Shown piece after piece: positions 26,568 to 35,127 of a stretch of 64,000 nucleotides of DNA. The notes beneath the pieces are model-generated. The model was not told where the DNA came from. It ran no database searches and was given only the letters and a program-made list of their open reading frames with translations. Within the stretch, counting starts at the first letter, position 1; the number at the start of each line of letters is the position of its first letter. This DNA comes from CAKVOD01 sp964606505. GTDB lineage: Bacteria; Bacillota; Clostridia; Christensenellales; UBA1242. Made by a program: the position numbers and the translations under genes. The stretch spans positions 124,001 to 188,000 of the forward strand of contig CAZSGM010000001.1 of the NCBI GenBank assembly GCA_964606505.1, in the 5' to 3' direction.

Positions 26568-26868
26568 AATGTAATTTTAAATTATTCATTCCTATGATTA
26601 TGCTATGAAAAAGGGGAAAATATATACAATATAAAAACTGAAGATTATTTATTTTTGTTGTTCTAGTGAGGATGGGGCAATTTAATTAGACTATAACGAC
26701 TCCGCTACATTTAATGATCCCAAAGTAAAATTTTGATATTTTAATGTAAAGTTATCGTTTCCTTTAAAATAAGAGTAGTTAAACATTTGAAAATAGGTTA
26801 AAAATAATTGACTTATTTAGCTATAAAAGGGTATAATAATAAAAATCGAAAAGTTGGAGGCTAGTCAA
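26568..26868. other. AT-rich spacer upstream of antigen D
   Basis: No gene; contains the antigen D promoter at 26808-26837. Confidence 0.5.
26808..26837 (+). promoter_or_regulatory. Promoter of antigen D
   Basis: TTGACT (26808-26813), 18 bp, TATAAT (26832-26837). Confidence 0.75.
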
Positions 26869-27970
26869 ATGAAAAAGAGAACAAATGTTCTAATATCGGG
26901 GGGGGGGGGGGCTCAGAAGTTGACCAAAATGACAGCGATTTAAAGCCCCAAAAAACTTGTGAAAAAGCAACTTTATTGAGTGCGCGCCAGCAACAAAATA
27001 ATAGCGCATCATCTCAAAATGATTTAGGTACAAAAAGCCAAAATGTCAATAATGATTATCCGCAAAGTGGATTGAGTGAAAAACAATGCTTGAATGGAAA
27101 TGCCACTAGCAATGCATACAAACTTGATAATCCAAATTTTGGCAACAATATAAAACGAAGAAATAAAAAGAATTTAATAGCAATACTAATTTGTTTTGTA
27201 TTGCTTTTGTCATTTACATTTGGGGTGTGTTGCACTGCAAGTTTGTTGCATGACTCAAAAACTGCAACAGGAACAATCGAGTTTGAGTTTGAGGAGTTGG
27301 GACCAATGGTTAGGTTTTCTTCTTCGCAAGCCTTTTCTCTTTCCACTAATAACAATGCAAAGAATTGGGACGGAACACTTTCATATTCCGCAAATAGAAC
27401 TGCATTCACAGAGTGGGACGGCACGACTACTTTGAATGCCGGCAAGAACGGGAGTAAATACTACTTATATTTGGCTGGTGAAAATAACACATACCTTTCA
27501 GGGACGAGCCAGGGTTCGACTTCTAATAATTGTGGTTGGAAATTGACTGGGAATGCAAACATTTCGTGTTCGGGGAATATTGAAAGCCTACTTGATTACC
27601 CCACAGTTGCTGATGGGGAGCATCCAATGATGGCAAAATTTTGTTATCAGTATTTATTTTATAATTGTAGTAAATTGGTGAGCGCACCAACATTGCCCGC
27701 AACAACATTGACAGGTGGTTGCTATTTTTATATGTTCAATGGCTGCACTTCGTTAAGGGTAATCAACAGTGAAGCTAAAAGTGGTCTAAGTGGATATGAA
27801 ACGGTATATTTGGATATGAGCAAATGTACAGAGGTATCGGGGAGTTGTAATAATATGTTCGCAATACAGCGAATGCTAGTCAATCTGGATTTAAAGCCAC
27901 GCCAGAAAGTACTACAATTTACTACATACATAGTAGTAACAGCATTGTGCCAGCAACAAGTAGTTCTTGA
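26869..27970 (+). pseudogene. Phase-variable surface antigen D (poly-G OFF, plus 3' frameshift)
   Basis: The ATG at 26869 (ttggagg upstream) encodes MKKRTNVLIS, then G14 (26898-26911). With 14 G it stops at TAA 26941; with 12 or 15 G it enters the frame read from ~26912 onward (SEVDQNDSDLKP...). That frame has an Asn/Gln-rich segment, a basic stretch (KRRNKKN), a membrane helix (LIAILICFVLLLSFTFGVCC) and a BspA-like domain with repeated YNCSKLVSAPTLP / FNGCTSLRVI units. Near 27861 the coding sense moves to another frame (FKATPESTT, then YYIHSSNSIVPATSSS), ending at TGA 27970, so one base is missing. The gene is therefore both phase-OFF and damaged, or there is a sequencing error. Confidence 0.72.
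26898..26911 (+). repeat. G14 slippage tract in antigen D
   Basis: Fourteen G near codon 10; ON lengths are 12 or 15. Confidence 0.82.
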
Positions 27971-28155
27971 CGAAGATAAATAAGGTAGACCTTTTAATAT
28001 ATAATAACTAACAAATATATAATAACTGATTAATATATAATAACTGACTGGGCGCGTGGAATTCAGTGCGTGAACTTGGCAAATTTGGCGAGCCGACGCG
28101 CTACATTCAGTAGATAAGTGTATGCAGGGTATTAGGTAGGTGCGCCAAATTCAAT

Positions 28156-28221
28156 AGGTGGATGTATGAAATTTGACAAGTAGATGTACAAATTTTGCTA
28201 AGTGGACGTGCAAATTTGATT
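28156..28221. repeat. Three 22-bp degenerate tandem repeats
   Basis: Units at 28156-28177, 28178-28199 and 28200-28221 share the pattern aagtggatgtacaaatttgxt. A further half-degenerate unit follows. They lie in the 288-base spacer between antigen D and the amidase. Confidence 0.6.
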
Positions 28222-28271
28222 GAGTGGGGTGGGTAAACAAATTGTGGGGTGAAAGCGGGGGTGGCTTATGT

Positions 28272-28952
28272 TTAGCGGGCGGGGATTGTTGCGAGCACGG
28301 CGGACGTGATGCAGAGGCAGATTTTCTTTTGGTAATCGTGGGATAAAAGCAGATGTTCTTCGTCGGGGTTAGAGAGAAAACCGCACTCGACTAAGATTGA
28401 GGGTTTATCGACACACTTGAGCATAAACAGGTCGCCTGCTTGTGCTTCGCTTCGCGCGTAGGGGAGTTGTTTCTTGAAAACGGCTTGCAGTGTTTCGGCG
28501 AGTGCTTTGCCTGTGCCTTTTTCGTCGTCGTAAAACACTTGCGCGCCGTGCGAGGAACTTGCGGCGTACTTGTTCATATGTATGCTGATGACCGCGTCGG
28601 GGGCGGCGTCAACAATGATTTGCCTGCGCCGTTGCATATCTTCGCGCTTGAAACCGTTTTTGTACTCGCTGTACAGCCCGCCTTTGTCCGAGCGCGTCAT
28701 AACGACGGTTATTCCGTAATCCTCCATAACGCTCTTGAGCATAACGCAGTACTCAAGGTTGAGGTCGCTTTCAATTGTTCCGCTCGCGCCAACCGCCCCG
28801 ACGTCAATCCCGCCGTGCCCCGCGTCCAAAACTACGGTTATCGCGCCAATCGGAACGGCGCTAGACGCTGCGACCTTCACGCCAAGAAAGGGAACTCCCA
28901 AGGCAAAAAACACCACCGCAACAACACTTGCAAACAACACAAACTTTTTCAT
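28272..28952 (-). CDS. cwlD: N-acetylmuramoyl-L-alanine amidase, CwlD-like
   Basis: A 226-residue zinc amidase (Amidase_3) that cleaves the amide bond between MurNAc and the stem peptide; CwlD starts muramic-lactam formation in spore cortex. Residues 1-29 are a signal peptide or anchor (FVLFASVVAVVFFALGVPFLG). The zinc ligands are recognisable: His46 in DAGHGG, Glu61, His125 in ISIHMN and catalytic Glu189 in LVECGFLSN. Ribosome binding site gagggagagg. The first 48 codons and 520 bp of upstream DNA are duplicated at 32725-33389, so the promoter region exists in two copies. CwlD rather than a vegetative amidase is inferred from length and the single domain. Confidence 0.85.
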   Translation of the reverse strand: MKKFVLFASVVAVVFFALGVPFLGVKVAASSAVPIGAITVVLDAGHGGIDVGAVGASGTIESDLNLEYCVMLKSVMEDYGITVVMTRSDKGGLYSEYKNGFKREDMQRRRQIIVDAAPDAVISIHMNKYAASSSHGAQVFYDDEKGTGKALAETLQAVFKKQLPYARSEAQAGDLFMLKCVDKPSILVECGFLSNPDEEHLLLSHDYQKKICLCITSAVLATIPAR

Positions 28953-29472
28953 CCCTCTCCCTCAAAACTCAACTTTCATATTATCCCCATTAATGCCGCC
29001 GCACGCTTGCGCTCGTGCCGCGCTCGTGCCGCGCTTGTTCTCGCGCTCGTGCCTGCACCCGCAACACTGTCATACGCTCGCGCCTGCGCCTATTAAAATC
29101 ACTGTGCCCGCCGTGTGCGTGTCTCTATCAAAACCGCCACAGCCCGTTTTGCAACCGCGCGCATAAAACTCATTAAACCTGTGTGTGCACATCGCCGCAA
29201 GTTTGCTTGTTGCGACTTTTGCGCGCCTAAGTGCCACGTCTGCAACGCGCACGTTCGCGTGCATTTGATAAAAACGCCCGTCCGCTAACCGCCCTAAATT
29301 GCGCCAATTGCCGCGAGTTGATTTATTGCGAGCTCTAAATGTCTGCCACGCGGCAACAAAAAAAGACAAACAACTACAATTTATTATATTTGAGTTGACT
29401 GCCCAATATGAAAGATTTAGTTAGAAAAAATGTTTGACTAAATTTGAGAATTTGGTTAAGTACTTAACTAAA
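28808..29472 (+). repeat. 665-bp direct repeat, copy 1
   Basis: Aligns without gaps to 32725-33389 (constant offset 3917). The 145 bases inside cwlD carry six mismatches; the 520 bases upstream of cwlD appear identical. Confidence 0.92.
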
Positions 29473-29721
29473 TATAAAAGTATAAAATCTCCTAACAAAA
29501 TAATTGCTGAAGGTTTAATTCCCCAAAAAACAAAGTTTATTTGCCACCAAATATTGAAATTATTTTTAACTTTTAAGATTAATATAAAGAAATTTTAAAA
29601 AACTTTGCAAATAATGATACATAAGTATTGACTTTTAAAAATTACATGTTAAAATGTAAGAAAAAGGATTGAAAAGAATTTTATCTCTTTCAGTCTTTTT
29701 ACATTTAGGTGGAGGTGAAAT
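28953..29721. other. Spacer between cwlD and the AT-rich cassette
   Basis: The repeat copy occupies 28953-29472; an identical 99-codon minus-strand frame occurs in both repeat copies but is Arg-rich, without a good ribosome binding site, and I treat it as non-coding. From 29473 base composition becomes strongly AT-rich, marking the cassette. Confidence 0.5.
29628..29655 (+). promoter_or_regulatory. Promoter of the four-gene cassette
   Basis: TTGACT (29628-29633), 16 bp, TAAAAT (29650-29655) with an extended -10 TG. A stem-loop-like segment (aaaaggattgaaa...ctttcagtctttt) follows before the first gene and could attenuate. Confidence 0.65.
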
Positions 29722-30141
29722 ATGGAAAAATTGAGAAAAGAAATCCTAGAAAACAATAGTAAAGTTGCGCTTGAAATAAAAAGAATAAATGACGAAATAT
29801 TGCAAATCCCAAATTATTTAACAGAAGAAGAAAAAGAGACATATGGGGAAATAATAAAAGATTTAAAAGAGAGCATTAAATACAGATTATCTCGCAGTGA
29901 TGTTGAACTAATTTGGCAATATTGTCAATTGAAAATTATGCGAGATAGGGCATGGAGAGAATATAATAAAAATCCAGATAGATATATGCGAATTGTGACT
30001 GGAATTTGTAGTGACGGGAAAACTCCCAAAGTTATAGTTAAAGAAAATGAACATTACAAAACTTTGATAGATTGCAATAAACAATTAGAGAAAGTATTAA
30101 AAGATTTAAGATTGACTCCAGAGATGAGAAGGGGGAAATAA
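29722..30141 (+). CDS. Unrecognised helical protein of the cassette
   Basis: A 139-residue, highly charged helical protein with taggtggaggtg as ribosome binding site. It contains long Lys/Glu-rich helices (KLRKEILENNSKVALEIKR, LTEEEKETYGEIIKDLKESI) and no recognised domain. It is the first gene of an AT-rich block that also holds DUF488-like, methyltransferase/Mom-like and ParB-like genes, so a role with that block is likely but undefined. Confidence 0.65.
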   Translation: MEKLRKEILENNSKVALEIKRINDEILQIPNYLTEEEKETYGEIIKDLKESIKYRLSRSDVELIWQYCQLKIMRDRAWREYNKNPDRYMRIVTGICSDGKTPKVIVKENEHYKTLIDCNKQLEKVLKDLRLTPEMRRGK

Positions 30142-30201
30142 TAAAGTCAACGGCTTTTGGTAAATAAAAGGTTATGTTATAATAAAAATGGAGGTGTTTA
30201 T

Positions 30202-30591
30202 ATGTTTACAGGTTATTTTGGGAAAGTTAAAAGTTATCCCCAAGATAAGGGCTATAGATTTGTGTCTATTGCTAGATTTAATAAGTTTTGGAATGGAGAC
30301 GAATATAAAAGGCTTGCTCCACCTGCTGAAATTATTAAAATTGAAGACGAGGAACTTTATACGGATTTATATTATGAAAAAGTTTTAAATAAACTCAGCC
30401 CACAAAAAGTGTATGATGAATTAGGAGATAATGCAGTACTTCTTTGTTATGAAAGATGGTCAGACATAAAAGAAGAGAAAACTTTTTGTCATAGACGAAT
30501 TGTTGCAAAATGGTTGGAAGATAATTTAGGAATAAAGGTAGAAGAATTAGAAAATGAGAACAAAAACGATAATGAACAATTGCATTTTTGA
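30202..30591 (+). CDS. DUF488-family protein
   Basis: A 129-residue protein from the ATG at 30202 (ggaggtg upstream). It shows the DUF488 pattern: early YFGKVKSYPQDKGYRFVSIA, then the APP motif (RLAPPAEII), central YYEKVLNKLSPQKVYDEL, and the conserved LLCYERWSD...CHRRIVAKWL that gives the family its Cys-His signature. DUF488 proteins are small, often beside DNA-modification or phage genes, and their biochemistry is unsettled. It overlaps the next gene by 38 bp. Confidence 0.8.
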   Translation: MFTGYFGKVKSYPQDKGYRFVSIARFNKFWNGDEYKRLAPPAEIIKIEDEELYTDLYYEKVLNKLSPQKVYDELGDNAVLLCYERWSDIKEEKTFCHRRIVAKWLEDNLGIKVEELENENKNDNEQLHF

Positions 30592-31768
30592 TGTTGTAAA
30601 AACCAATGATTTTGAAAAAGTTTTTGTTTACGCATCAGAAAAATTAGAATTAGAAAAATTAATATATAAATTTACATCGTCCCCGATTATTGGTGGCGAT
30701 GTTGATTTTTGTAATGTTTTGTTTGGGAAATATTTTAGCGATAATAATGATTTAGAATTAGGTAAAGAAATTTATGATGATTTTAAATTGGATTCAAATT
30801 ACATTTTAAGTAACGTTCAAAAACTTGCCTTGTCAATACTATATAAATCATACAGACCACAGCACATAACTGAGCATAATAAAAGACTCTTCAAGAATGT
30901 GATTAAAAATAAAGACAAACTAATTGACTCAATTTCCAAACAAATAAGTGAAATATCATTACATTTACAAGCCTTTAGAGAATGCAGCATAGAGGAATTT
31001 ATAAAAGATATTTCTTATAAGGATTTGCTAGTTATTGATAATCGTAGACTTAATTTTATTGATGATAAATTAATTCGGCAATTGCTTGATTTTAATATTA
31101 AATTTGTCATTTTATCTAAAAAAGATTTATTAACCATAAAACATAATCAAATTTTAAAATCACAAAACTTAAATGCTTACTCCAATATTAAAATAAAACC
31201 AAAGATAATATCATGTAAGACAAAGACTAATATAGTCCAAAAATTATTTAGTACTATTGAAGATGAAAATATTAAAGATGTAGAAATCAAGCAATTAACG
31301 TTGGTACAATTTAATGCGTTACGACAAAAATACATGAGTAAACAAATTCATTTTTGGGGAACTCCAAAAATTTGTTGCGGTTTATTTACTGACAATAAAT
31401 TATTTGGAGCTTTTGGATTAACAAATGACTATAGGAATTCACCGCCTAGTGAAATTGAACAACCATGCGTATATTTATTGTCGGATTTTGTGACGAATTC
31501 GAAGATAAGAAAATTGAGCCGATTAGTATTATATTGTTTATTAAGCAAAGAAGTGAAATTATTAGCAGAACGATTATTAAATAAGGAAATAAAATCAATT
31601 TATACTAATGTGTTTACGAAAAATATGTCTTCTATCAAATACAGAGGATTGTTTACATTACAAAGCAGAAATCAAAGGCAAGACGGAAGTTATAATTTAA
31701 CATACTTTTCGACAATGGGGGAATGGGATTTAAAGGAGGGATTTGAATTGTGGAAACAGAGATTATAA
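30554..31768 (+). CDS. Putative DNA-modification protein (degenerate methyltransferase plus Mom/GNAT-like domain)
   Basis: A 404-residue protein (an ATG at 30572 is also possible). The N-terminal ~210 residues include a segment ending DLLVIDNRRLNF, placed where amino-methyltransferases have their DPPY motif, but DPPY is absent. The C-terminal ~160 residues (FWGTPKICCGLFTDNKLFGA, SDFVTNSKIRKLSRLVLYCL, IKSIYTNVFTKNMSSIKYRG) resemble GNAT-fold Mom-type nucleic-acid acyltransferases of phages. With a DUF488-like gene upstream and a ParB-like gene overlapping by 19 bp, this looks like a phage or plasmid type antirestriction/DNA-modification unit. Assignment is inferential. Confidence 0.55.
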   Translation: MRTKTIMNNCIFDVVKTNDFEKVFVYASEKLELEKLIYKFTSSPIIGGDVDFCNVLFGKYFSDNNDLELGKEIYDDFKLDSNYILSNVQKLALSILYKSYRPQHITEHNKRLFKNVIKNKDKLIDSISKQISEISLHLQAFRECSIEEFIKDISYKDLLVIDNRRLNFIDDKLIRQLLDFNIKFVILSKKDLLTIKHNQILKSQNLNAYSNIKIKPKIISCKTKTNIVQKLFSTIEDENIKDVEIKQLTLVQFNALRQKYMSKQIHFWGTPKICCGLFTDNKLFGAFGLTNDYRNSPPSEIEQPCVYLLSDFVTNSKIRKLSRLVLYCLLSKEVKLLAERLLNKEIKSIYTNVFTKNMSSIKYRGLFTLQSRNQRQDGSYNLTYFSTMGEWDLKEGFELWKQRL

Positions 31769-32616
31769 AAATAAACCCACGAGATATTAAATTATTAAAA
31801 GTAAATGCCAGATATATGAAACCTGAAGAATACGAAAAACTTGTTTCAAATATTAAAAAAGATGGACAACTAACATCTGTTCCATTTTGTTTTTATAATG
31901 AAAATCACGAAATTGAGGTTTTGTCTGGTAATCATAGGGTTATGGCATCTATCGATGCCGGACTTAATGAAATTGAAGTTATGCTATGCAAGGACAAGTT
32001 ATCAAAAGAACAAGCATTGGCTATTCAATTAAGTCATAATTCTATTTCTGGTCAAGATGATGAAGAATTGTTAAGAAGATTATACGGAGAATTAGAAAGT
32101 TTAGAATATAAGGAATATTCGGGTTTAACAGATGAATTCATCAATTATTGTAAAGAGATTGAAAAAGATTTTAAAGTACCAACTTTATCATATCAAGCAC
32201 TAAATTTATTATTTCTTCCCGAAGAAATTGAAGAGATAAAACAAGTTCTTGAAAGCATACCCTATTTATTAAGCTCTAACCACATCTTGTCAAACAAGAA
32301 GGATTATGACAACTATTTAGAATCCACAACGACAATATCAAAGTGTTTAAATATTAAAAATCCATCAACAACTTTTCTTGCCATGATTAGATTAGCAAAA
32401 GAAAATATAGACAAATTGAAAGAACTTGCACTTAACAATGAAGATATTGATTATATTCCACTTTCCATAATTCTAGGACGAAGCGATATAAACAAAGATG
32501 ATGCGATGATTATTGATAAAGCCTTAAACAAACTGATAAGCAAAGGTGAGATTAAAAAAAATAATAAGGAGAAGGGTTTGGCAATATTGGCTAATTTATA
32601 TCTGGAACATAAATAA
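31750..32616 (+). CDS. ParB/Srx-fold N-terminal domain protein
   Basis: A 288-residue protein starting at GTG 31750, with aaaggaggg twelve bases upstream inside the preceding gene. Residues 5-100 form the ParB N-terminal (CTP/phosphate-binding) domain: INPRDIKLLKVNARYM, LVSNIKKDGQLTSVPF and the signature LSGNHRVMASIDAG, then QLSHNSISGQDD. The C-terminal half is helical with no recognised DNA-binding motif. This is not a chromosome-partition ParB: no ParA partner is present. Such stand-alone ParB-fold proteins accompany DNA-modifying enzymes on phages and mobile elements. Last gene of the cassette; followed by a terminator. Confidence 0.82.
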   Translation: METEIIKINPRDIKLLKVNARYMKPEEYEKLVSNIKKDGQLTSVPFCFYNENHEIEVLSGNHRVMASIDAGLNEIEVMLCKDKLSKEQALAIQLSHNSISGQDDEELLRRLYGELESLEYKEYSGLTDEFINYCKEIEKDFKVPTLSYQALNLLFLPEEIEEIKQVLESIPYLLSSNHILSNKKDYDNYLESTTTISKCLNIKNPSTTFLAMIRLAKENIDKLKELALNNEDIDYIPLSIILGRSDINKDDAMIIDKALNKLISKGEIKKNNKEKGLAILANLYLEHK

Positions 32617-32645
32617 GTATTCTATTTTATTGTGAACACACAAAA

Positions 32646-32684
32646 GCCATATATCCGATTTTGAGATATATGGCAATTTTTTTT
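32646..32684 (+). terminator. Terminator of the cassette
   Basis: Perfect 10-bp stem gccatatatc / gatatatggc and a T8 run. Confidence 0.88.
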
Positions 32685-32710
32685 GAAAAAATTAAAATAA
32701 TTGACAGTCT

Positions 32711-32869
32711 TTACTTGGCATCGCTCCCGCCGTGCCCCGCGTCCAAAACTACGGTTATCGCGCCAATCGGAACGCCGCTAGACGCTGCGACCTTCACGCC
32801 TAGAAGGGGAACTCCCAAAGCAAAAAACGCCACCGCAACAACACTTGCAAACAATACAAACTTTTTCAT
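32711..32869 (-). pseudogene. 5' fragment of cwlD (second repeat copy)
   Basis: The first 48 codons of cwlD with its ribosome binding site, then four foreign codons (GSDAK after GHG) and a stop at the cassette junction. It lacks all but the first zinc ligand and cannot be an amidase, although the signal peptide could still be made. Six base differences distinguish it from the intact copy. Confidence 0.85.
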
Positions 32870-33389
32870 CCCTCTCCCTCAAAACTCAACTTTCATATTA
32901 TCCCCATTAATGCCGCCGCACGCTTGCGCTCGTGCCGCGCTCGTGCCGCGCTTGTTCTCGCGCTCGTGCCTGCACCCGCAACACTGTCATACGCTCGCGC
33001 CTGCGCCTATTAAAATCACTGTGCCCGCCGTGTGCGTGTCTCTATCAAAACCGCCACAGCCCGTTTTGCAACCGCGCGCATAAAACTCATTAAACCTGTG
33101 TGTGCACATCGCCGCAAGTTTGCTTGTTGCGACTTTTGCGCGCCTAAGTGCCACGTCTGCAACGCGCACGTTCGCGTGCATTTGATAAAAACGCCCGTCC
33201 GCTAACCGCCCTAAATTGCGCCAATTGCCGCGAGTTGATTTATTGCGAGCTCTAAATGTCTGCCACGCGGCAACAAAAAAAGACAAACAACTACAATTTA
33301 TTATATTTGAGTTGACTGCCCAATATGAAAGATTTAGTTAGAAAAAATGTTTGACTAAATTTGAGAATTTGGTTAAGTACTTAACTAAA
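32725..33389 (+). repeat. 665-bp direct repeat, copy 2
   Basis: See copy 1 at 28808-29472. The two copies bracket 3,252 bp of AT-rich DNA carrying four genes. Confidence 0.92.
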
Positions 33390-33441
33390 ATTGTTGGTAT
33401 ATATGCACAAATAATTGCGCAAAAAAGGTCGAAAACGCGAG

Positions 33442-33501
33442 TTATCCACAAAGTTATCCACATTTTCGCAAAAACTGTGGATAACTTCCCACTTTTCCAC
33501 A
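33442..33501. promoter_or_regulatory. Second DnaA-box cluster
   Basis: Exact TTATCCACA at 33442-33450 and 33454-33462, exact TGTGGATAA at 33476-33484, and TTTTCCACA (one mismatch) at 33493-33501: three perfect boxes and one near-perfect within 60 bp, in mixed orientation. Confidence 0.75.
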
Positions 33502-33524
33502 CTATTTTCAAACCTGCTCAAAAT

Positions 33525-33648
33525 GTAGAAAGGGAGTTTCGGGGGGTGATGCAAATAAAAAAAATCTAAGTAATTTACAATCGAACTATTTAGATACTAA
33601 AAACAAACTAATTTCAAGTGAAATGTTTTTTTGCTAGGCACAAAACTT
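33525..33648 (+). repeat. 124-bp direct repeat A flanking the broken ATPase
   Basis: Runs from gtagaaagggagtttc to ctaggcacaaaactt and is about 95% identical to 35561-35683. It contains the imperfect palindrome tctaagtaa...ttagata. Confidence 0.85.
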
Positions 33649-33861
33649 CGCGCGCCAACCGCTCGAAACGTAAAATTATCGCCAACTGGCAATTGTTTGG
33701 AACGCAAAATATCACTAATTGCGAATTGTGTCCGCAGCAAAATGTTGCTGGCGGCGTACCGTGCGCGATGTAATAGACTGACCGCTTCAAACCCTTCCGC
33801 GTTGCGCAGAAATCCATCATTTGACCCTGCAACCTCACGCTTTCGACTTGTACACGACCTT

Positions 33862-33900
33862 AAAAACGCAAACAACTTGTAGTTTTTGTTTGCGTTTTTT
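33862..33900 (-). terminator. Terminator of the broken ATPase gene
   Basis: Perfect 14-bp stem AAAAACGCAAACAA / TTGTTTGCGTTTTT, with T runs on both strands. Confidence 0.8.
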
Positions 33901-33908
33901 AAATTGAG

Positions 33909-35127
33909 CTAAATATACCAAACTGGAACAATCAAAGTATCCTTATTAAGGGCTGTTAATGTTTCTTTCATACAAATGATTGCGCCGTGCCCGACCTCAA
34001 CTTGCGCGTTTTTTAGAATGTCGAAGTTTTTAACCATAGCAGTATTTGGGTTGGACGTTTTTTTGATTTCAATTGGTTGTAAAACATTGTTTGATTCAAG
34101 TATAATATCAATTTCGCGTTGTAGTTTATCTCGGTAGTAATACATAAATGGTTCTTTGCCTGTATTTAGATACGACTTGCGAATTTCAGCGACGATATAG
34201 TTTTCAAGTAGCGCGCCGTTTATAGAGCCGTTTTGCAAAATTTCCGCGCTTGAATATCTTGTTAAATAGCAAACCAGCCCTGTATCAAAAAAGTAGAGTT
34301 TGGGAGTTTTAACAACCTTCTTTAAAATATTATTGGAATATGGGTGTAAATAAAAAATAATTTCTGATTTTTCAAGCATTCCCAACCATCTTTTGACCGT
34401 GTCATCGCTGACTTCAATATCTACAGCGATTGAATGGACATTTAACTCCTGTCCAACCCTGCACGCCACAGCTCGAATAAAGTCAATAAATTTTGTGTCG
34501 TCTTTAACTGCTATCTCATCTTTAACATCTCGCGACAAATATGTTTGCAGGTAACTAGAGTAATAAATATCTCTGTTTGTGTATTTTCCACTTGAAAGTG
34601 CGGGCAATCCACCGTTCCAAATTCGCGCAAAAATCTCGTCAACTCCCGCGGGTGTGTTGTGTTCTGAACGCAACTGCAGGGTTTCTAAGCAAACCTCAAA
34701 TGGCTGCAAGTCGTTTTTTGCAAACAACTCGTGTTGCGACAGTGAAGTCAAATTCAAGATTGCAATGCGTCCTGCCAAACTCTCTTGCGCAAGCGTCATT
34801 AACTTGTAACTTTGCGACCCAGTCAGCCAGTAACTTCCCGCGTCCGCGCCGTTGTCTATCGCAATTTTTATACGAAAACAATTCGGGCGCATACTGAACC
34901 TCGTCAATCAAAACTGGTGGCTTGTGTAACTGCAGGAACATCTCGGGGTCGCTTCTTGCGAGGTTTCGCTCTTGCAAATCGTCAAGCGTAACCCGTTTTC
35001 GTTCTCCGTCGATATGCTCAAGCATTGTACTTTTCCCAACTTGCTTTGGTCCCGTAATCAAAATGCACGCGTACTCTTTTGTTAGGTTCTTAATGACGTC
35101 CTCCATATCTCTTTTGATGTAATCCAT
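33909..35127 (-). pseudogene. DUF4143 ATPase, frameshifted
   Basis: A second AAA_14/DUF4143 ATPase, of a different subfamily from 15554. The first part starts at 35127 with MDYIKRDMEDVI, Walker A TGPKQVGKST and Walker B PVLIDEVQYAPELF. The sense then continues in another frame as KIAIDNGADAGSYWLTGS up to the end at 33909. Removing one A from the A5 run (plus-strand T5 at 34865-34869) restores a ~405-residue protein with the DUF4143 C-terminal domain (LLENYIVAEI, REIDIILE). A homopolymer indel may be real decay, phase variation or a sequencing error. Near-identical 124-bp repeats flank it. Confidence 0.85.

Larger units (their letters stand above)
33390..33908. other. Intergenic region with second DnaA-box cluster and repeat
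   Basis: Contains DnaA boxes (33442-33501), the 124-bp repeat A (33525-33648) and a terminator (33862-33900). No gene is convincing. Confidence 0.5.

Noticed and set aside
29070..29369. 99-codon minus-strand ORF, present identically at 32987-33286
   Set aside because: Identity is explained by the 665-bp DNA repeat; composition is Arg-rich, start is poor, and no protein family is suggested.
31750..32616. ParB-like gene as a chromosome partition gene marking the origin
   Set aside because: No parA, no parS-like site seen, atypical C-terminal half, and location in an AT-rich inserted cassette.
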